From Planctomycetaceae bacterium (GTDB taxonomy: Bacteria > Planctomycetota > Phycisphaerae > Phycisphaerales > SM1A02), in the NCBI GenBank assembly GCA_002684315.1, contig NYVB01000133.1, positions 1-6,162 on the forward strand: a DNA stretch of 6,162 nucleotides. Direction: 5' to 3'. This document shows positions 4,996 to 6,162 of this stretch, piece after piece. The notes beneath the pieces were generated by a model. It searched no databases, had not been told where the DNA came from, and was given only the letters and a program-made list of their open reading frames with translations. The stretch's first letter is position 1. Each line of letters starts with the position of its first letter. Position numbers and translations under genes: made by a program.

Positions 4996-6162
4996 TCATT
5001 CGGTTTCCGAGTCGACCATCATGAATCTGATCTGTGCTTCGGCCACGACCTTGTCCCCGACCAGAGACCGGCATTTCACATTGCCGGTCCGCGCCGTGGC
5101 ACGGATCGTCTCGGCTTCCATGATGAGCTGGTCACCTGGTACCACCGGTCGTCTGAGTTTGACCTTGTCCAGGCTCAGAAGAACCGCGATCTTGCCGGTA
5201 TGCTCGAGTTTCCTGCTCATGAGCAGGCCACCCATCTGTGCCATCGCTTCCACGATCAGGACACCCGGCATGATCGGAGTGCCAGGGTAATGGCCTTGGA
5301 AGAACGGTTCATTGATCGTGACGTTCTTGACCCCGACCGCCTTCTGATCACCGTCGACGTGGAGAAGTCGGTCGACCAGGAGCATCGGAAATCGGTGAGG
5401 CATCAGTTTCTGGATGGCTCGGGCGTCCATCGCCTTGCCTTCGAGGAGGAGGCTTCGACGGTCCTGCTGGGCCATCTGTTCTCTGATCTTCATCACCAGT
5501 TGACGGTTGAGCGCGTGGCCCGAGCGATAGGCGAGAATCCGGCACTGAACGGGACGACCCGCCAGATAGAGATCTCCCAGCGCATCAAGGACCTTGTGGC
5601 GGACCGGTTCATCCCGAAAACGAAATGAATTCTCGATCGGACCATCTTCGCCGATGACCAGAACCTCCTTGGGCGTGAGGTGACGGCACATGCCACGTTC
5701 CCACAGGGCTTCTGCTTCCTCTCGGAGGCTGTAGGTTCTCGCGGGCGCGATTTCGTCCTGATAGGAATCGCAGCTGGGGTTGAAGCTGACCGCCTGGCGA
5801 GGAATTCTGGTGGACTCCGCGCCGTAATCGAGATCGAAGACGATGCGTGTTCCCGGATCATCCGAGGGCACGGCGGAAATCATCTTTCCGCCTTCTTCAA
5901 TCACGATGGGTTCGACCAGCTTGAAGATCCTGCGTGGTGATTCCTGCTCCCGAATGCCGACCTTCAGAATGGGATCGACGAACAGCTGTGCCGAGCCGTC
6001 CCCGCAGGGAAGCTCCGGACCGGAAAGCTCGATCACCGCGTTGTCGATGGCCAGGCCCGCAAGGGCGGACATGCAGTGTTCGATCGTCTCGATGGTCGTG
6101 TCGCCGGATTTGAGCGTCGTTCTCTGAGCTCTGGGAACGACACGATCTCCAATGGCCTGAAT
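4996..6162 (-). CDS. lpxC/fabZ: Bifunctional LpxC-FabZ fusion: UDP-3-O-acyl-GlcNAc deacetylase / 3-hydroxyacyl-ACP dehydratase (5' end beyond window)
   Basis: The N-terminal part is LpxC, the zinc deacetylase of the committed lipid A step. The C-terminal part is FabZ, which dehydrates 3-hydroxyacyl-ACP in fatty acid elongation. The frame is open through base 6162, so the N-terminal ~50 or more LpxC residues are missing; 388 residues are visible. In that numbering, LpxC zinc ligands are His29 (TIEHC, with the general base Glu28), His189 and Asp193 (VRHKVLDALGD), and the catalytic His is His216 (YRSGHALN). ARTYSLREE matches the family ARTF motif. After a short linker (~230-245), FabZ begins MDARAIQKLMPHRFPMLLVDR, with catalytic His291 (GHYPGTPIMPG) and Glu305 (VEAMAQ). 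Both active sites appear intact. The fusion is known from Bacteroidota and some other phyla, where lpxA often follows; here lpxA does not follow. The stop is followed by a probable terminator. Identification is very secure. Confidence 0.97.
   Translation of the reverse strand: MQAIGDRVVPRAQRTTLKSGDTTIETIEHCMSALAGLAIDNAVIELSGPELPCGDGSAQLFVDPILKVGIREQESPRRIFKLVEPIVIEEGGKMISAVPSDDPGTRIVFDLDYGAESTRIPRQAVSFNPSCDSYQDEIAPARTYSLREEAEALWERGMCRHLTPKEVLVIGEDGPIENSFRFRDEPVRHKVLDALGDLYLAGRPVQCRILAYRSGHALNRQLVMKIREQMAQQDRRSLLLEGKAMDARAIQKLMPHRFPMLLVDRLLHVDGDQKAVGVKNVTINEPFFQGHYPGTPIMPGVLIVEAMAQMGGLLMSRKLEHTGKIAVLLSLDKVKLRRPVVPGDQLIMEAETIRATARTGNVKCRSLVGDKVVAEAQIRFMMVDSETE

Noticed and set aside
5680..6127. 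Plus-strand open frames antisense to LpxC-FabZ
   Set aside because: The minus strand carries intact LpxC motifs throughout this stretch; these frames are shadows.

Overview
The window looks like a chromosomal stretch from a Gram-negative bacterium of moderately high GC. The strongest taxonomic clue is a single polypeptide joining LpxC (lipid A deacetylase) to FabZ (3-hydroxyacyl-ACP dehydratase). This fusion is known mainly from Bacteroidota/Chlorobi-type bacteria and some planctomycetes. The GC-rich codon use, short gene spacing and unfamiliar hypothetical proteins make a planctomycete-like (for example Phycisphaerae-like) host my best guess, but that is inference. I see no mobile element, RNA gene, CRISPR array or phage gene. 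No stretch over 300 bases lacks a gene.

Layout. Bases 2-1324 (+) hold most of a glutamate decarboxylase whose 5' end lies before the window. It converges on a small lipoprotein gene (1360-1701, -). That gene is divergent from a two-gene + strand unit: an M24 (Xaa-Pro dipeptidase/aminopeptidase-like) metallopeptidase (1761-2918) and a calcineurin-like metallophosphoesterase (2909-3508). The second gene begins at a TTG inside the end of the first. This unit converges, with only 6 bp between stop codons, on two tightly coupled minus-strand genes of unknown function (4797-4177, then 4174-3515). Upstream of them on the same strand is the lpxC-fabZ fusion (6162-4996), open at the right edge and followed by a plausible intrinsic terminator.

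How the genes work together. LpxC-FabZ ties the committed step of lipid A synthesis to fatty acid elongation. Glutamate decarboxylase consumes protons and makes GABA. The peptidase and phosphoesterase look like co-translated housekeeping hydrolases with no obvious shared pathway. The unknown pair is the most novel part. Its two proteins are translationally coupled, both combine a beta-rich part with helical segments, and their C-terminal helical segments may be weakly related, which would fit a two-component complex. I found no clear defence, secretion or biosynthetic system beyond that pair.
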